Below are positions 6,527-7,581 of a DNA stretch of 7,581 bases, in pieces. The stretch comes from Flavobacteriales bacterium. Lineage in GTDB: Bacteria > Bacteroidota > Bacteroidia > Flavobacteriales_D > Sanyastnellaceae. The stretch lies in NCBI GenBank assembly GCA_028823435.1, contig JAPKBK010000087.1:1-7581 (forward strand), read 5' to 3'. Every line of letters starts with the position of its first letter. Within the stretch, counting starts at the first letter, position 1. The notes under the pieces were generated by a model. The model was given only the letters and a program-made list of their open reading frames with translations, searched no databases and was not told the origin of the DNA. The position numbers were made by a program, and so were the translations under genes.

Positions 6527-6699
6527 TTTTCTAATGTAGTTGCTTGACTAATAATACTCTGCAAATAATTATGCAAAGCTCCCATCAATTGGGGTGCAAA
6601 AATACATCTATTCAATTGAAAACGAAACGCCGAAGCAATATTCTATCAAAAGTTGTAAAAAAATGTTCTAATTCGTAAAGAATACATACCTTAGCTAAC
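6527..6699. promoter_or_regulatory. Divergent control region between HU and ssb
   Basis: This 173-nt region has no supportable gene. It must contain the promoters for HU (minus) and ssb (plus). For ssb there is a sigma70-like pair TTGAAA (6616-6621), 17 nt, TATTCT (6639-6644), but Bacteroidota housekeeping promoters differ, so this is weak. The hexamer TGCAAA occurs three times, at 6560, 6572 and 6595, on the HU side. Most Bacteroidota genomes I recall carry mutY around here; no mutY sequence is visible. Confidence 0.5.
6597..6604 (-). promoter_or_regulatory. Candidate Bacteroidota -7 box (TATTTTTG) for the HU gene
   Basis: The minus strand reads TATTTTTG, an exact match to the phylum's TAnnTTTG -7 consensus. 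Nineteen bases upstream is TTC, two of three matches to the TTG -33 element. It would place transcription initiation around 60-70 nt before the HU ATG. The match is suggestive only. Confidence 0.4.
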
Positions 6700-7149
6700 A
6701 TGGCAGGAATTAATAAAGTAATCTTAGTCGGCAACCTTGGCCGAGACCCAGAAATGCGCTACACACCTAACAGTATAGCGGTTTGTTCATTCTCAATAGC
6801 GACCTCTGAGACATATAAAGACAAAAATTCTGGTGAGCGAATCACGCAAACTGAATGGCATAATATTGTATTGTGGCGCGGTTTGGCCGAAACTTCTGAA
6901 AAATACCTCAGAAAAGGATCTAAAGTTTACATTGAAGGGAAATTGAAGACCAGGAAATGGGATGACAAACAGGGTATAACCAGGTATTCAACCGAGATTG
7001 TAGCTGATGTCATGCAAATGCTTGACAAAAAAGCCACCGACTCACCTGAGTCTTTTGTTGCTAAAACACCCGAAGTAAAGCAGGTGGTTGAGCAGACTAT
7101 TTCTTCTGATATGGGTGAAGAAATAAAAGGAGGAGATCTGCCGTTCTGA
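6700..7149 (+). CDS. ssb: Single-stranded DNA-binding protein SSB
   Basis: SSB coats single-stranded DNA during replication, repair and recombination, and recruits partner proteins through its C-terminal tip. The 149-residue protein begins MAGINKVILVGNLGRDPEMRY, the canonical SSB N-terminus. The OB fold covers about residues 1-108, with FSIATSE, TEWHNIVLWRGLAE, KYLRKGSKVYIEGKL and TRKWDD all typical. A short polar linker follows, then the acidic tip GGDLPF, equivalent to the DDDIPF of E. coli, so the partner-binding end is intact. The ATG at 6700 gives the family start. It is followed after 14 nt by gldE on the same strand, which fits the ssb-gldE pairing seen across Bacteroidota, and the two are probably co-transcribed. 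The mutY gene that often precedes ssb in this phylum is absent. Confidence 0.97.
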   Translation: MAGINKVILVGNLGRDPEMRYTPNSIAVCSFSIATSETYKDKNSGERITQTEWHNIVLWRGLAETSEKYLRKGSKVYIEGKLKTRKWDDKQGITRYSTEIVADVMQMLDKKATDSPESFVAKTPEVKQVVEQTISSDMGEEIKGGDLPF

Positions 7150-7163
7150 CCAAATAACAACCA

Positions 7164-7581
7164 GTGGACCCAGACCTTTTTGTATTTTTAAACCCCTATT
7201 TAGCGACCGGACTCATATTGGTTCTGTTGATTTGCAGCGCGTTAATTTCTGCGTCTGAAGTTGCCTTTTTCTCACTCAAACCTACAGACCTAGAGGACTT
7301 AGAAGGAGATGAGAAAGCATCCTCGGTGAATGTCCTTTCGCTTCTTAGAAACCCCAACCCTTCAGAAGGCCCCAGACATTTACTCGCAACAATACTTGTA
7401 TTAAACAACTTGATTAATGTGGCAATCGTATTGATTGCGACTGTGACCGCTGAGCAATTATTCCCAGTTGAATCACTCCCTTCTTGGCTGGCAATCGTTA
7501 TTCATATTGCTGGCGTAACCTTGCTGTTGGTTTTATTTGGAGAGGTCATCCCTAAGCTGTTTGCCACCGCTCACAATGTGA
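7164..7581 (+). CDS. gldE: GldE, CNNM/CorC-like membrane protein, N-terminal part only
   Basis: The frame runs from GTG 7164 to the right edge with 139 codons seen (full proteins are about 430-450 residues). GldE is an inner-membrane protein with a CNNM (DUF21) transmembrane domain and, beyond this window, expected CBS and CorC-type domains. It is linked to gliding motility and type IX secretion. The visible part reads MDPDLF, then a first membrane helix (about 13-30, LATGLILVLLICSALISA), the family motif SASEVAFFSL (29-38), a soluble loop, LLATILVLNNLINV plus following hydrophobics (73-94), a third helix (about 108-125) and GEVIPKLFA (126-134). An in-frame TAA at 7155-7157 and the absence of an ATG before the first helix force the GTG start, and MDPD matches GldE N-termini. 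It is 14 nt downstream of ssb. The remaining domains cannot be judged here. Confidence 0.92.
   Translation, partial: MDPDLFVFLNPYLATGLILVLLICSALISASEVAFFSLKPTDLEDLEGDEKASSVNVLSLLRNPNPSEGPRHLLATILVLNNLINVAIVLIATVTAEQLFPVESLPSWLAIVIHIAGVTLLLVLFGEVIPKLFATAHNV

Noticed and set aside
6927..7408. Minus-strand open frames within ssb and gldE
   Set aside because: Both are shadows of strongly recognised plus-strand genes.
1..7581. CRISPR array, transposon ends, tRNA or rRNA genes
   Set aside because: No regularly spaced repeats, terminal inverted repeats with transposase, or cloverleaf or rRNA signatures were seen on either strand.

Overview
The window looks like a Bacteroidota chromosome (Cytophagales/Flavobacteriia-like; I cannot place it more precisely). 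The marker genes are a PorX-type response regulator with a PglZ output domain, the start of gldE directly after ssb, a Bacteroidota-type RNase G, a 30-residue lysine/arginine-rich COX24/AURKAIP1-like ribosomal peptide, and the absence of Shine-Dalgarno sequences before the genes. No tRNA, rRNA, CRISPR array, insertion sequence or phage gene is visible. Almost all the DNA is housekeeping coding sequence.

Layout. Bases 1-3068 form a minus-strand cluster, read porX -> tsaE -> alanine dehydrogenase-like gene (cut by the left edge), with gaps of 18 and 30 nt. A 76-nt divergent intergenic region (3069-3144) separates porX from a plus-strand HD-domain phosphohydrolase (3145-4386). That gene converges on rng (RNase G, minus strand) with only 4 nt between the stop codons. 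Upstream of rng on the same strand are a 14-bp stem-loop (6018-6051), the 30-aa ribosomal micro-gene (6055-6147) and an HU-family gene (6239-6526). A 173-nt divergent region follows, then ssb (6700-7149) and the first 139 codons of gldE (7164 to the right edge) on the plus strand.

Functional picture. PorX controls type IX secretion, and GldE is a gliding/T9SS-associated membrane protein, so two genes of that system lie a few kb apart. TsaE serves tRNA t6A37 modification, RNase G serves RNA processing, the micro-protein is probably a small-subunit ribosomal protein, and HU and SSB are nucleoid and single-strand DNA proteins. PorX (PglZ phosphodiesterase) and the divergent HD hydrolase are both probably nucleotide-cleaving enzymes, but a functional link between them is only inference.

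Points worth a second look: the alanine dehydrogenase homologue seems to lack two catalytic residues; rng has no possible ATG start and follows a strong hairpin; gldE must start at GTG; a perfect 13-bp tandem duplication covers the porX stop codon; and mutY, expected between HU and ssb, is missing. I found no convincing evidence for an undescribed multi-gene system.
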